A stretch of DNA of 64,000 nt from assembly GCF_021018745.1 (NCBI RefSeq), contig NZ_CP063845.1:2356001-2420000 (forward strand), given 5' to 3'. This document shows positions 16,471 to 27,184 of the stretch, piece by piece; within the stretch, counting starts at the first letter, position 1, and each line of letters begins with the position of its first letter. The stretch comes from Gloeobacter morelensis MG652769. Lineage in GTDB: Bacteria > Cyanobacteriota > Cyanobacteriia > Gloeobacterales > Gloeobacteraceae. The notes beneath the pieces were generated by a model, which saw nothing but the letters and a program-made list of their open reading frames with translations, was not told the DNA's origin and made no database searches. Position numbers and translations under genes: made by a program.

Positions 16471-19140
16471 ATGCAATCTCACCTGTGTATTCTGGCTGTT
16501 CTTGGCCATTTCCTGCTGCTTGCCGTACCTGCCGCCGCCCAGACGCCCGCTTTGAGCGCTTCCGGGGGTGGGTTGCTTGCTGCGGCCGCCCGCGAGGACG
16601 AAAAATCCTTCGACGAGGTGGTGCGCGGCTACCGCGCCAGCCAGGGACTGTTCACGGTCTACACCAACCTCGAAGAGAACCGGGTGCTCATTGAAATCGC
16701 CCCGGAGCAGTTTGAGCGATTGTTCCTGTGCAATGTCACTTTGGAGGCAGGGGACGGATTATATTTCGACTCAGGGGCAATGCTCGACAACTTTCCATTT
16801 ATTTTTAAGCGCGTCGGCAAACGGATTCAACTGATTCACAAAAACGTCTACTACCGCGCTGAAACCGGCACCCCGATTGGCCGCGCCGTCGAGCGGGCGG
16901 TCTCCAGTTCGATTGTCGGTTCAGCCAAGATCGAGAGCCGACCGCACCCCGAGCGCAAGAGTGTCCTGGTGGATTTGTCGAGTTTTTTTGTGCAGGACTA
17001 TGCGGGGGTGGCCAACGCCCTGGGCCGCCACAAGATCGACTTTGTATTTGATCGCAGCGAGAGCTATCTGGGGCCGGTGAGCGCCTTCCCGCTCAACGTC
17101 GAGATCGAGGCGGTGCTGCACTTCAAGAACAATCGCCCGCGCGGGACCGACGGGCGGATCGCCGATGGGCGCAGCATGCAGCACCGCTACCGCTACAGTC
17201 TCTCGACGTTGAGTGAAGGCGGCGGGAGCTACCGGCCACGGCCGGCCGACGACCGGGTGGGTCACTTTTTGACGCTGCACCAGGACTACACCGACCCGAC
17301 CGCCGAGACCCCTTACGTTCGCTATATCAACCGCTGGCACCTCGAAAAGGCCGACCCGAGCGCGGCCCTCTCGCCCCCCAGGCAACCCATCGTCTTTTGG
17401 CTGGAGCGCACCGTGCCGCTGGAGTACCGCGAGGCGGTGCGCGAGGGGGTACTCCTCTGGAACCGCGCCTTCGAGGGCATCGGCATCGAGGGTGCCCTCG
17501 AAGTGCGCCAGCAACCCGACGATGCCGAGTGGGATCCAGCCGACGTGCGCTACAACACCGTGCGCTGGATTGTCAATCCGGGGGGCGCCTACGCCGTCGG
17601 TCCCGCCCGCGCCAACCCTTTTACCGGCCAGATCTACGACGCCGATATCCGCATCAGCGCCGATCTGGTGCGCTACCTGGTGCGCGAGCGGGAGGATTAT
17701 GTCATCCCGCTGGCCGGCCCCGCCGCCCTCACACCCCTGCTCACCCGCTTACCCGTCTCGCAGCTGTGCCAGTTTCAGGCGGGGCTTGCCTCGGAGGCGG
17801 CCTTCGGCTGGAGCGTGCTTGCGGCGCGCTTAGGAGGGCTCGATCCCACCGCACGGGAAGCCCAAGCGTACATCCACGACGCCATTCGCGCCCTGGTCGC
17901 CCACGAAGTCGGTCACACCCTGGGTCTCAGGCACAATTTCCGCGCCAGCGCCGCCCACGCCCACGCCCACCTGCACGATCGCTCCCGCACCCAAAAAACC
18001 GGGGTCTCCGCCTCAGTCATGGACTACAACCCGGTCAACCTTGCCCCGCGGGGCAAACCCCAGGGCGAATTCTGGAACAGCGGCCTGGGCGAGTACGACT
18101 ACTGGGCGATCGCCTACGCCTACAAGCCCTTCGAAGCGATCGAAGAATCGGCGGGGCTCGCGCGCATCGCCGAGCGCAACCTGCCCTACGGCACCGACGA
18201 GGACGCCTTCGGCTTCGACGCGCGGGGCATCGACCCGGTGACCAGTCCCTTCGATCTCGGTTCCGACCCGATTCGCTTTTATCGCGAGCGCATCGAGATG
18301 GCGGGTGAGTTGCTCGCCACCGCCGAGCGCGGCTACCTGCGCAAGGGCGAGCGCTACCAGAAGATGCGCCGACTCTTTTCCCAGGCGCTGCGCGCCCACG
18401 CCACCGCCGCCGCCTCGGTGCCCAAGTTCGTGGGCGGCCTCTACCACCGCCGCCACCACCGGGGCGACGCGGGCGACCAGTTGCCCTTCGAGCCGGTGAG
18501 CGCCGCCCGTCAGCGCGAGGCGCTCGCCTTTTTGGGCCGCTATATCTTTGGCGCCGGGGCTTTCGCCTTTTCACCCAGCCTGCTCAATCAGCTGCCGCCG
18601 GAGCGCTTCGAGGACTTCAGCAATACGCCTTTTTACACCGCCCGCATCGACTATCCGGTGCACGATCAGGTGCTCGACATCCAAAAGCGCGCCCTGGGGC
18701 GGCTCTACCATCCAATCGCCCTGCACCGGCTGGCGGATCTGCCGCTGCACTACGCAAAAGGCCAGCCGCGCTTCACCCTGGCCGATATGTTCAGCAGCGT
18801 GCGCTCGGCTATTTGGGAAGAAGTCACCCGCCACCAAAGCATCAGCAGCTTCCGGCGCAATCTCCAGCGTGCCCACCTCGCCCAACTGCTCACCCTGGCC
18901 GGGCCGAATCCCCAGGCAGCGCTCTGGTCCGCCCTCGGGATTGCCGCGGCGAGCGGAGCGTCGGCCCCCCCCGAGGATGCCGCGAGCCTGGCGCGCGCCG
19001 ATCTGACGGCCCTGCACACCCAGATCCGCAGGGCCCTTGCGAAGGGCAAGCTCGACGCGCTCACCCGCGCCCATCTCGACGCATCCCTGGCCCGCATCAC
19101 AGAGCTGATTGAGCCCGCTTCAGGACGTTCGGGCGATTGA
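16471..19140 (+). CDS. Exported zinc-dependent metalloprotease (DUF5117/DUF4953 type)
   Basis: 889 residues with a signal peptide ending LLAVPAAAQ. The N-terminal half matches the DUF5118/DUF5117 region (SFDEVVRGYRASQGLFTVYT, LSSFFVQDYAGVANALGRHK). The catalytic domain carries H478-E-V-G-H482-T-L-G-L-R-H488, the metzincin HExxHxxGxxH zinc site, and a Met-turn SVMDYNP with Met517. The C-terminal helical region is DUF4953-like. Predicted periplasmic or secreted endopeptidase; substrates unknown. An exported M1 aminopeptidase follows 103 bases downstream on the same strand, suggesting joint peptide breakdown in the envelope. Confidence 0.93.
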   Translation: MQSHLCILAVLGHFLLLAVPAAAQTPALSASGGGLLAAAAREDEKSFDEVVRGYRASQGLFTVYTNLEENRVLIEIAPEQFERLFLCNVTLEAGDGLYFDSGAMLDNFPFIFKRVGKRIQLIHKNVYYRAETGTPIGRAVERAVSSSIVGSAKIESRPHPERKSVLVDLSSFFVQDYAGVANALGRHKIDFVFDRSESYLGPVSAFPLNVEIEAVLHFKNNRPRGTDGRIADGRSMQHRYRYSLSTLSEGGGSYRPRPADDRVGHFLTLHQDYTDPTAETPYVRYINRWHLEKADPSAALSPPRQPIVFWLERTVPLEYREAVREGVLLWNRAFEGIGIEGALEVRQQPDDAEWDPADVRYNTVRWIVNPGGAYAVGPARANPFTGQIYDADIRISADLVRYLVREREDYVIPLAGPAALTPLLTRLPVSQLCQFQAGLASEAAFGWSVLAARLGGLDPTAREAQAYIHDAIRALVAHEVGHTLGLRHNFRASAAHAHAHLHDRSRTQKTGVSASVMDYNPVNLAPRGKPQGEFWNSGLGEYDYWAIAYAYKPFEAIEESAGLARIAERNLPYGTDEDAFGFDARGIDPVTSPFDLGSDPIRFYRERIEMAGELLATAERGYLRKGERYQKMRRLFSQALRAHATAAASVPKFVGGLYHRRHHRGDAGDQLPFEPVSAARQREALAFLGRYIFGAGAFAFSPSLLNQLPPERFEDFSNTPFYTARIDYPVHDQVLDIQKRALGRLYHPIALHRLADLPLHYAKGQPRFTLADMFSSVRSAIWEEVTRHQSISSFRRNLQRAHLAQLLTLAGPNPQAALWSALGIAAASGASAPPEDAASLARADLTALHTQIRRALAKGKLDALTRAHLDASLARITELIEPASGRSGD

Positions 19141-19243
19141 TTTGGGTCATGGGGAACCAAATTGCCCTGCCGCTCGACTGCATACTGATTTTGGGCGCGG
19201 CCGGTCGGCCGTGCGTGTATTCCGTGAAAAGGTACAGGTATCG

Positions 19244-21916
19244 ATGTTTCGCCAACTGACGGGTCTGATGGGGCTGGCCATCATCGCTTTGCTGGCAGTG
19301 CCGGCACAGGCCGAGCCGAAATTTTCGTTTGCGACCACCCCCGGGCAGCTGCCCCGCGATGTGATTCCGACGCGCTACGCGGTCGAGATCACCCCGGACC
19401 CCAAGAGTTTGAGCACCACCGGCACCGAAGTGATCGACATCGAGGTGCGCAAGCCCACCCGCACGGTGGTGCTCAACGCCCTCAACCTCAAAGTCGACCA
19501 GGCCCGCCTCGACGGCCGACTGCCCGGCGCCGTCAAAATCGATCCGGTAAAGCAGACCGCCACCATCACCTTTGCGCGGCCGATTCCGACTGGTCCCCAC
19601 AGGCTTTCTCTTAATTTCGCAGGCCAGGTAAACGCCCAGGCCGAGGGGCTCTACTACGTGCGCTACAAAACCGACAAAGGCGAGAAGCTGATGTTCGGTA
19701 CCCAGATGGAGCCTACCGACGCGCGGCGGATGTTCCCGCTGTGGGACGAGCCGGTCTTCCGCACGCCCTTTGCACTCACAGTGAAGTTGCCCGAAAATTT
19801 CAAGGCGGTCTCCAACATGCCCGTCGAGCGTGAGAAGCGCCTGGGGGGTGGCCTCAAATCGATCGCCTTCGCCCCTACCCCGAAGATGCCAAGCTATCTG
19901 CTGGTGCTGTGCGCCGGTGAACTGGAGTCCCTCGAGGACGAGGTGGCTGGGGTAAAAATTGGCGTGGTCACCACCGAAGGCAAGAGCCAGAACGGTCGCT
20001 ACGCCCAGGAGGCCCTCAAAAAACTATTGCCCTACTACAACGACTACTTCGGGGTGGGCTACGCCCTGCCCAAGCTCGACCAGATAGCTATCCCCGGCGG
20101 ATTTAGCGGTGCTATGGAAAACTGGGGCGGCATTACTTATAACGAAGCGATTTTGCTCTACGACCCGGCCCGTTCCTCCCAGAGCACCAAAGAAGCGATC
20201 TTCAACGTCGTCGCCCACGAAGTGGCGCACCAGTGGTTCGGCAACCTGGTGACGATGGCCTGGTGGGACAATCTCTGGCTCAACGAAGGCTTTGCCTCCT
20301 GGATGGACACCAAGGCCACCGATCACTTCAACCCCGAGTGGGAAGTCTGGCTGCGGGCGAGCGCCGCCAAAAATTTCGCCATGCAGTCCGACGCCCGCTC
20401 CACCACCCATCCCATCCAGCAGCCGGTCACCGATCCGGCCCAGGCGGCGAGCGCCTTCGACGAGATTACTTACCAGAAAGGCGAAGCGTTCATCCGCATG
20501 CTCGAAGCCTACCTGGGCGAAGCCAAATTTCGAGACGGCATCCGCCGCTACATGAAGGCCCACACCCTCTCGAACACCACCACCGCCGATCTGTGGGCGG
20601 CGCTCGAAGAGGCTTCCGGCCAGCCGGTGCAGGCAATCGCCGCCGGCTGGACCGAGCAGCCGGGCTTTCCGGTGGTGACGGTGTCCTCGCGCTGCGAGGG
20701 GGACAAGCAACGGCTCGCCCTCCGGCAGGACCGCTTCACCGTCAACGACCCGAACGCCAAGGCGCTGTTGTGGAAGGTGCCCATCACCTACGGCGCCGTG
20801 GGCAGCGACAAAGTAGAATCTTTTTTGCTCGCCGAGAAGACGGCCACCACCACCGCCGAGGGTTGCGGGGCGCCGGTCAAGCTCAACCGGGGCGACACGG
20901 GCTACTACCGGGTAAAGTATGAGGGCAACCTGTTCGAGCAACTGAAGCAAAATTTCTCGCGCCTGCAGACGGCGGACCGGGTCAATCTTCTAAGCGATAC
21001 CTGGGCATTGGTGCAGGCGAAGCAGGCAGGGGCGCGCGACTACCTGAGCCTGGCGGAAGCGGCCAAAGACGATACCAACCTGGCGGTCTGGCAGCAAATC
21101 CTCGCCACCCTGGGTGAAATCGACCGGCTGCAAATCGGCCAGCCGGGGCGCGAGCCGTTTCAGGCTTACGCCCGGTCGCTGTTGCAACCGGTCTACCAAC
21201 GCGTCGGTTGGGACGCCCAACCCGGCGAGCCCGAGACGACCGGCCTGCTCAGAAGCAGCGTGCTCGCTTCCCTGGGCAAGTTCAAAGACGAAGCGGTCGT
21301 CGCCGAGGCGCGCCGCCGCTTCGAAGCTTTTGTGCGTACCCCCGAGTCGCTTGCCCCCAACCTGCGTCCGCCGGTGCTGAGCGTCGTGGGCCGCTACGCC
21401 GACCAGGCCACCTACGACCAGTTGCTTTCGCTGGCTCGCAAAACCCAGAGCACCGAAGAGAAGCGCAACTACTACGCGGCGCTGGCTGGGGCGCTCGACC
21501 CGAAACTCGCTCAGCAGACGTTGGCTCTGTCGCTCAAGAACGAGGAGGAGCCCAACCTGGCTACCAACCTGGTGCTGCAGGTGGCCGGCAGCGGCGAGCA
21601 CCGGGAGATGGCCTGGGAGTTCGCCAAGCAAAACTATCAAGCTCTGCTCGACAAACGTGCCTTTTTCAACCGCTACAAGTACCTGCCCGGACTGGTGGCC
21701 AACTTCACCGAAGCGGAGCGCGCCCAGGAATTCGAGGCGTTTGCCAAGGCCAATCTCCCGGCGGAGGCGCTGCCGGAGGTGAGCAAGGGCGCCGAGTTCG
21801 TCCGCGCTTCCGCCGGGATCAAAGAGCAACAGATTGGCGAAGTCGACAGCTGGGCCTGCAGCAAGACCAAAGTCGAAGGCGGCAAAGGCGCTCAATTCTG
21901 CCTCGGGGTGAACTGA
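19244..21916 (+). CDS. Exported M1-family aminopeptidase
   Basis: 890 residues; the start at 19244 gives a clean signal peptide (LMGLAIIALLAVPAQA), whereas the longer frame does not. The M1 signature is complete: substrate-binding GAMEN at 289-293, zinc motif H325-E-V-A-H329 and third ligand Glu348 in NLWLNEGFASW, followed by the ERAP1-like C-terminal helical domain. It removes N-terminal residues from peptides, probably in the periplasm. Same strand as the metzincin protease just upstream. Confidence 0.95.
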   Translation: MFRQLTGLMGLAIIALLAVPAQAEPKFSFATTPGQLPRDVIPTRYAVEITPDPKSLSTTGTEVIDIEVRKPTRTVVLNALNLKVDQARLDGRLPGAVKIDPVKQTATITFARPIPTGPHRLSLNFAGQVNAQAEGLYYVRYKTDKGEKLMFGTQMEPTDARRMFPLWDEPVFRTPFALTVKLPENFKAVSNMPVEREKRLGGGLKSIAFAPTPKMPSYLLVLCAGELESLEDEVAGVKIGVVTTEGKSQNGRYAQEALKKLLPYYNDYFGVGYALPKLDQIAIPGGFSGAMENWGGITYNEAILLYDPARSSQSTKEAIFNVVAHEVAHQWFGNLVTMAWWDNLWLNEGFASWMDTKATDHFNPEWEVWLRASAAKNFAMQSDARSTTHPIQQPVTDPAQAASAFDEITYQKGEAFIRMLEAYLGEAKFRDGIRRYMKAHTLSNTTTADLWAALEEASGQPVQAIAAGWTEQPGFPVVTVSSRCEGDKQRLALRQDRFTVNDPNAKALLWKVPITYGAVGSDKVESFLLAEKTATTTAEGCGAPVKLNRGDTGYYRVKYEGNLFEQLKQNFSRLQTADRVNLLSDTWALVQAKQAGARDYLSLAEAAKDDTNLAVWQQILATLGEIDRLQIGQPGREPFQAYARSLLQPVYQRVGWDAQPGEPETTGLLRSSVLASLGKFKDEAVVAEARRRFEAFVRTPESLAPNLRPPVLSVVGRYADQATYDQLLSLARKTQSTEEKRNYYAALAGALDPKLAQQTLALSLKNEEEPNLATNLVLQVAGSGEHREMAWEFAKQNYQALLDKRAFFNRYKYLPGLVANFTEAERAQEFEAFAKANLPAEALPEVSKGAEFVRASAGIKEQQIGEVDSWACSKTKVEGGKGAQFCLGVN

Positions 21917-21985
21917 GATCTAATGTTTCCAGCTTTTTGTCTGGACTATCTTTAAGCGCTCAGGCGAGTTCTGGATTTCACGATT

Positions 21986-22987
21986 TTATTCGGGAGCGGC
22001 CACGGGAGGCCAGAATCTGAATACATGTACTTCCCAGCCGGGAAACAGATCCTCAACGGTAAGCAGGTCTTGATCCTGCAGAACCCTGGGTTCAGCGGCC
22101 TCCCGGTAGACCGTCACCGTCCGCGATTGCGGGTCGAGCAACAGCCCCACCTGCACCCCATACTCCATCAAGATCTCCAGCCGCATGCGTTTTGCAGAAG
22201 GCTGGAGACCGGATAGAACCACGGCTGCCAGCTTGGGGAGCAGTTCCTGGGAAGGCAGCTGCTGCAGTTGTCTGCGGCTGATAAAAGCGACATGGGGGGT
22301 CAAAATCAGGTAATCATCGTCGTTGAGCACCAGCCTCAAACTGGGAGAGCAAAGTACTTCTCCTAATCGTCGCGGTTCCACCCACTGGTAAAGAGCCGCG
22401 CAGAAGCGGGCGGCAACGGCGGCGGCCAGTGGTTCCTGGAAGCGGCTATCCGGGGTGCCGAGTTCTTCGACGATTTGACGAGCCAATCTCCTGAAGTCCG
22501 CCTCGGCTGCCCTTGCTTGCAAACCAGCAGGGCTATCCGTGTCCGTATCTTGAATCACACCCGACCTGCGCAAAACCTGGGTTCGGAGCTTGGGTAGGTC
22601 AACTCCCTGATTTTCAAGTACCCGAACTGCTACTCCTTCGCCCTCGCGGGCAAGACCCAACAGCAGATGTTCGGTGTCCACATAGTTGTGACCGAGTTGA
22701 CGTGATTCTTCAAGCGACAGCTCCAATACCCGCTTAGCTCGCGGCGTATAGGGAATTTCGGGCGCCACGAACCCGGAACCACGGCCGATGATTCTCTCAA
22801 CGCCTACGCGGGTCTCTTGCAGATTCACCCCCATGGACTGGAGCGCCCAGGCGGCGACACCGGTGTTCTCGGCGATGAGGCCCAGCAGAATGTGCTCGGT
22901 GCCCACGAAGTTGTGCCCCAGGCGGCGGGCCTCCTCCTGGGCCAGCATGGCCACTTTGATTGCCTTTTTGGTAAACCATTCGAACAT
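21986..22987 (-). CDS. Tandem Clp_N repeats fused to a degenerate Uma2-like domain
   Basis: 333 residues. Residues 1-65 and 80-142 are two Clp_N (ClpR) repeats nearly identical to ClpC N-domains ([60 protein letters not shown]). No AAA+ module follows. Residues about 165-325 have the layout of a Uma2/DUF820 PD-(D/E)XK domain: [67 protein letters not shown]. The usual acidic residues are replaced (His232, Lys252 and Val256 at the D, D and E positions), so it is probably not a nuclease. It may be a ClpC adaptor or decoy. It lies 15 bases after the ATP-grasp gene, likely same operon. Confidence 0.8.
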   Translation of the reverse strand: MFEWFTKKAIKVAMLAQEEARRLGHNFVGTEHILLGLIAENTGVAAWALQSMGVNLQETRVGVERIIGRGSGFVAPEIPYTPRAKRVLELSLEESRQLGHNYVDTEHLLLGLAREGEGVAVRVLENQGVDLPKLRTQVLRRSGVIQDTDTDSPAGLQARAAEADFRRLARQIVEELGTPDSRFQEPLAAAVAARFCAALYQWVEPRRLGEVLCSPSLRLVLNDDDYLILTPHVAFISRRQLQQLPSQELLPKLAAVVLSGLQPSAKRMRLEILMEYGVQVGLLLDPQSRTVTVYREAAEPRVLQDQDLLTVEDLFPGWEVHVFRFWPPVAAPE

Positions 22988-23002
22988 GGAGGTTCTCCCG
23001 CC

Positions 23003-24457
23003 TCAGGATTCGCCCAACACCCAGGTGTCCTTCGAGCCGCCGCCCTGGCTGGAATTGACCACCAGCGAGCCCGGGCGCAGGGCGACGCGGGTGAGGCCGC
23101 CGGGCAAAACCCAGATGTCCTCGCCGTTGTTGAGGATGTAGGGGCGCAGGTCGATGTGGCAGCCGTAGAGGTTGTGGTTGTCCTCGGAGTAAGTAGGGTG
23201 CCGGGAAAAATTGACGACCGGCTGGGCCAGGTAGTTGCGCGGATGGGCGCGCACCCGACTGCGAAATTCTTCGACCTCGGCTTGGGTGGCCTTGGGGCCG
23301 ATGAGCATGCCGTAGCCGCCGGAGTTGTCGGCCTCCTTGACCACCAGTTCCTCCATATGCTCCAGGATGTAGCTGCACTCGGAAGCGTCTTCGGCCAAAT
23401 AAGTTTCGACGTTCTTGAGGATGGCCTCCTCGCCCAGGTAATAGCGAATAATCTCGGGGACGAACTTGTAAATCACCTTGTCGTCGGCGACACCGGTACC
23501 GACCGTATTGGCAAGCACGACATTGCCGGCGCGGTAGGCGCGCATCAAGCCCGGCACGCCGAGCACCGAGTCTTTGCGAAAGACTTCCGGATCAAGATAA
23601 TCGTCGTCGATGCGCCGGTAAATCACATCCACCGGCTGCAGGCCGTTCACGGTCTTGGCGAAGACACGGTCGTTTTCGACTACCAGGTCGCGGCCTTCGA
23701 CCAGTTCGGCGCCCATCTGCAACGCCAAAAAGGCGTGCTCGAAGTAGGCGGAGTTGTAGACGCCGGGGGTGAGCACCACCACCGCCGGGTCCGGCCGCGG
23801 CGAGACCCCCCGCAACGTCTGCAGCAGGCGCAGCGGATAATCGAGCACCGGCCGCACCGGGTAGTTGGCGAAGATGAGCGGGAAGACCTGCTTCATGATT
23901 CGCCGGTTTTCGAGCACGTAGGAAACCCCCGAGGGCACCCGCAGGTTGTCCTCGAGCACCCGGTACTCGCCATCCCGGTCGCGAATGAGATCGGTACCGC
24001 AGATCTGTACATAGGCATCTTTGGGCACCTTCATGCCCATAAACTGGGGCCGAAACTGGTTGGCACTTTCGACTAGATGCCGGGGAACGACCTTATCCAG
24101 CAGAATCTTCTGGCCGTTGTAGAGGTCCTTAAGAAACAAATTGAGCGCCAACAGCCGCTGTTTGAGACCGCGTTCAAGCACCTGCCACTCGTCGTGGGGA
24201 ATGATGCGCGGAATCAGGTCAAAAGGAAAGATTTTCTCGGTACCCTCATCGGAGCCGTAGACCGCAAAGGTAATCCCGCGGGTCAAAAAGGCGATGCGCG
24301 CCTGGCGGGCGCGGTTGGCCAATTCCACCGGCCCGAAGCGATCGAGAAATTCGGCGACGACTTTGTAGTGCTCGCGCGGCACGCCCGGCTCGCTGAACAT
24401 CTCGTCGTAGAAGTCTCCGGGGACGTACTGCTGGAGCATGGTTGCCGATTCGGGCAT
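23003..24457 (-). CDS. Circularly permuted ATP-grasp type 2 family protein
   Basis: 484 residues, full length for the DUF404/DUF407 family. Motifs: [18 protein letters not shown] near the start, [77 protein letters not shown] and the C-terminal [20 protein letters not shown]. Members catalyse unknown ATP-dependent ligations and are usually paired with an alpha-E domain protein and a transglutaminase-like protein, possibly in peptide modification. Those partners are absent here; instead a Clp_N-Uma2 fusion follows 15 bases downstream. Confidence 0.93.
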   Translation of the reverse strand: MPESATMLQQYVPGDFYDEMFSEPGVPREHYKVVAEFLDRFGPVELANRARQARIAFLTRGITFAVYGSDEGTEKIFPFDLIPRIIPHDEWQVLERGLKQRLLALNLFLKDLYNGQKILLDKVVPRHLVESANQFRPQFMGMKVPKDAYVQICGTDLIRDRDGEYRVLEDNLRVPSGVSYVLENRRIMKQVFPLIFANYPVRPVLDYPLRLLQTLRGVSPRPDPAVVVLTPGVYNSAYFEHAFLALQMGAELVEGRDLVVENDRVFAKTVNGLQPVDVIYRRIDDDYLDPEVFRKDSVLGVPGLMRAYRAGNVVLANTVGTGVADDKVIYKFVPEIIRYYLGEEAILKNVETYLAEDASECSYILEHMEELVVKEADNSGGYGMLIGPKATQAEVEEFRSRVRAHPRNYLAQPVVNFSRHPTYSEDNHNLYGCHIDLRPYILNNGEDIWVLPGGLTRVALRPGSLVVNSSQGGGSKDTWVLGES

Positions 24458-24532
24458 GGATTACCTTGGATGGAGTGAGGCTTGCGAATCTATTTAAAAC
24501 CTTCGGCCCCTGCGGGGCAAACGTATCCAGCC

Positions 24533-24709
24533 ATGTCCCTCCCCAACGAGCCCAAAGTCCAGAAGCCCGAAGAACCCGCCCCCAGTTATGTCAAATTGGC
24601 GATGCGCAACATGGTGCGCAAGCGGGGCACCTCACTCAAGCACTTCGCGCTCACGTTGGTGGCCGTTCTCGCTTTTTTTGTGCTGCTGAGCGTCGTCTTC
24701 CGGGGCTAA
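24533..24709 (+). CDS. DUF3285 family small membrane protein
   Basis: 58 residues. A Pro/Glu-rich N-terminus (EPKVQKPEEPAPSYVKLAMR), a basic segment (NMVRKRGTSLKHF) and one C-terminal transmembrane helix (ALTLVAVLAFFVLLSVVF). This matches the short DUF3285 family, found essentially only in cyanobacteria; function unknown. The ATG at 24533 is preferred because the conserved sequence begins there. It is divergent from the ATP-grasp gene. Confidence 0.85.
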   Translation: MSLPNEPKVQKPEEPAPSYVKLAMRNMVRKRGTSLKHFALTLVAVLAFFVLLSVVFRG

Positions 24710-24886
24710 AAACGCCCCCAATTTGCACAATGTGATCGCGAAGCCATCCCTGTGGGCTGCATCGGGCGGCTGTGAACACAGAAGCACCTGAGCAAATGGC
24801 AGAGGACGAAGTCGAACTATGTCATAAACAAAATTGTTTGATCGCATAGAACCAATCTATAATTTTGATAAACTAGATCTATTGAT

Positions 24887-24916
24887 TTGACAAAAATGCC
24901 CTATGATACGAACAAT
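24887..24916 (+). promoter_or_regulatory. Candidate promoter of the sulfate uptake operon
   Basis: Within the AT-rich 317-base gap before cysA, TTGACA (24887-24892) is followed after 18 bases by AACAAT (24911-24916). A TATGAT lies at 24902 but is only 9 bases from TTGACA. The gap holds no gene I can support. Sulfur-responsive control is likely from the operon content but no known operator was recognised. Confidence 0.35.
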
Positions 24917-25026
24917 TACACAGCCTGTTTTAAAAGTACTCATCTTCTTTTTTTGCAAGCTTTTTGACCTTGATCGCCCTATCAGTCTGCACAGCAACAC
25001 CTACTTGGTTCTATCGGAGGCTCCTT

Positions 25027-26061
25027 GTGTCGATACTTATCGATAATGTTTCCAAGAACTTCGGCGATTTTCAGGCGGTAGCCGACATTCGCCTGGAGAT
25101 CCAGCCTGGCAACCTGGTGGCTCTCCTCGGGCCTTCCGGATGCGGCAAATCGACCCTGTTGCGCCTGATCGCCGGGCTCGAACTGCCCGACAGCGGCCAA
25201 ATCTGGTTGGAGGGGCAGGACGCCACCCGCCAGCGGCTGCAGGAGCGCAATATCGGCTTTGTCTTTCAGCACTATGCGCTTTTTAAGCACCTGACCGTCG
25301 CCCAGAACATCGCCTTTGGCCTGGAGGTGCGCAAGACGCCCAAGGCCCAGATCAAAGCCCGCGTCGAAGAGTTGCTTGGGCTGGTGCAACTGGCGGGCTA
25401 CGGCGGTCGCTACCCAGCCCAACTCTCCGGCGGCCAGCGCCAGCGGGTGGCCCTGGCGCGCGCCCTGGTCGTCGAACCGCGGGTGCTGCTGCTCGATGAG
25501 CCCTTCGGCGCCCTCGACGCCAGGGTGCGCAAGGATTTGCGCGCCTGGCTGCGCCGCCTGCACGACGAAGTGCACGTCACGACCATCTTTGTCACCCACG
25601 ACCCCGAAGAAGCGCTCGAAGTCTCCGACACGATCGTGGTCATGAACAAGGGCCGTGTCGAGCAGGTGGGTTCGCCGGTCGAGATTTACGACCATCCGGA
25701 GAGTGCTTTTGTGATGAGCTTTTTGGGCCAGGTTAATACCTTGCCCAACACCCCGGAACTGTTCCCACAACTGAGCGAGGCGGCCCGCGAGGTGCTGGTG
25801 CGCCCCCACGATCTGAGCTTGAGCGTCCAGGCGGGCGGACCTTCCCTAGCCGCCCGCGTCGAGCGGCTGATGTACCTCGGCTGGCAGGTCCAGGCCGAAT
25901 TGGTGCTGGAGGCGGGCCAGCCGCTGATCGTCCAGCTCAGCCGCGAGCAGGCGGACCGTCTGCAGTTGCGCCCCGACCAGCCCGTCTACGTGCAGGTGCG
26001 CAATCCGAAGATCTTCCCGGCGGTCGCGACCGACAAACAACTGGCCGAAGCCGCCGCCTAG
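25027..26061 (+). CDS. cysA: Sulfate/thiosulfate ABC transporter, ATP-binding protein
   Basis: 344 residues. The GTG at 25027 is chosen because GGAGG lies 6 bases upstream and the conserved start [17 protein letters not shown] follows. Walker [13 protein letters not shown]-loop [13 protein letters not shown], signature [15 protein letters not shown], Walker [13 protein letters not shown] and the H-loop [10 protein letters not shown] are all present, followed by a TOBE-like domain. It powers periplasmic sulfate import. Gene order ATPase, binding protein, CysT, CysW is the cyanobacterial-style sulfate operon. Confidence 0.95.
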   Translation: MSILIDNVSKNFGDFQAVADIRLEIQPGNLVALLGPSGCGKSTLLRLIAGLELPDSGQIWLEGQDATRQRLQERNIGFVFQHYALFKHLTVAQNIAFGLEVRKTPKAQIKARVEELLGLVQLAGYGGRYPAQLSGGQRQRVALARALVVEPRVLLLDEPFGALDARVRKDLRAWLRRLHDEVHVTTIFVTHDPEEALEVSDTIVVMNKGRVEQVGSPVEIYDHPESAFVMSFLGQVNTLPNTPELFPQLSEAAREVLVRPHDLSLSVQAGGPSLAARVERLMYLGWQVQAELVLEAGQPLIVQLSREQADRLQLRPDQPVYVQVRNPKIFPAVATDKQLAEAAA

Positions 26062-26093
26062 ATCGTCCCCCGTTCATATTGAGGAGTTTTTCG

Positions 26094-27143
26094 ATGGTCC
26101 CTGCGTTCAATCGGGCCTGGGTTGCGCGCGCCCTGGTTTCCCTCGTCGTTCCCTTGTTTGCAGCGGCGGCGCTGGTCGGGTTTCCGGCCGCCGCTCAGAC
26201 CCCTAAGGAAGTGGCCCTGCTCAATGTGTCCTACGACCCGACCCGCGAGCTGTACAAAGATTTCAACGAAGCGTTTGCAGCCTACTGGAAGAAGAAGACC
26301 GGCCAGAGCGTCACCGTCAAGCAGTCCCACGGCGGCTCCGGCAAGCAGGCCCGCTCGGTGATCGACGGGCTGGAGGCGGACGTGGTCACCCTCGCCCTCG
26401 CCTACGACATCGACGCCCTCGCAGACAGAGCCAAGCTCATCCCCGACGACTGGCAAAAGCGCCTGCCCAACAACAGCACGCCCTACACCTCGACCATCGT
26501 GTTTCTGGTGCGCAAGGGCAACCCCAAGAAGATCATCGACTGGAACGACCTGGTGCGGCCGGACGTGGCCGTGATCACCCCCAACCCCAAGACCTCCGGC
26601 GGGGCGCGCTGGAATTACCTGGCCGCCTGGGCCTACGCCGCCAAGCAGAACAAAGGCGACGAGGCCAAGACCCGCGATTTTGTGGCCCGCCTGTTCAAGA
26701 ACGTGCCGGTGCTCGACTCAGGCGCCCGGGGTTCGACCACGACTTTCGTGCAACGCGGCATCGGCGATGTGCTGCTCTCCTGGGAAAACGAAGCCTACCT
26801 GGCGGTCAACGAACTGGGTGCCGACAAAGTCGAGATTGTCACCCCTTCGTTGAGCATCCTGGCCGAGCCGCCGGTCACCTGGGTCGATAAAGTCACCGAC
26901 AAGCGCAAGACCTCCGAAGTCGCCAAAGCTTATCTGGAGTATCTCTACAGTCCCGTCGGCCAGGATCTGGCCGGCAAGCACTATTACCGTCCCCGCGAGG
27001 CCGCCGCGGCCAAGAAGTACGCCAAGACCTTCGGCAAGGTCAGCCTGGTCACCATCGACAAGGAATTCGGCGGCTGGGAGAAAACCCAGAAAAAGCACTT
27101 CGACGACGGCGGCATCTTCGATCAGATCTATAAGCCCAAGTAA
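26094..27143 (+). CDS. sbpA: Sulfate ABC transporter substrate-binding protein
   Basis: 349 residues with GAGGAG upstream of ATG 26094. Signal peptide ends FPAAAQ; mature protein starts [20 protein letters not shown], the conserved Sbp/CysP motif. [20 protein letters not shown] and [20 protein letters not shown] contact the sulfate dianion in relatives. It binds sulfate in the periplasm for the CysTWA importer. Located 32 bases after cysA. Confidence 0.95.
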   Translation: MVPAFNRAWVARALVSLVVPLFAAAALVGFPAAAQTPKEVALLNVSYDPTRELYKDFNEAFAAYWKKKTGQSVTVKQSHGGSGKQARSVIDGLEADVVTLALAYDIDALADRAKLIPDDWQKRLPNNSTPYTSTIVFLVRKGNPKKIIDWNDLVRPDVAVITPNPKTSGGARWNYLAAWAYAAKQNKGDEAKTRDFVARLFKNVPVLDSGARGSTTTFVQRGIGDVLLSWENEAYLAVNELGADKVEIVTPSLSILAEPPVTWVDKVTDKRKTSEVAKAYLEYLYSPVGQDLAGKHYYRPREAAAAKKYAKTFGKVSLVTIDKEFGGWEKTQKKHFDDGGIFDQIYKPK

Positions 27144-27184
27144 GTTCTCTATCCCTGCCTGCCTTCGTGGCAAGGAAACGCACC

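Noticed and set aside
22817-24076. 419-codon plus-strand frame
   Set aside because: Antisense to the ATP-grasp and Clp_N genes, both with clear family motifs.
24902-24907. TATGAT as -10 partner of TTGACA at 24887
   Set aside because: The spacing is only 9 bases, too short for a sigma70 promoter.
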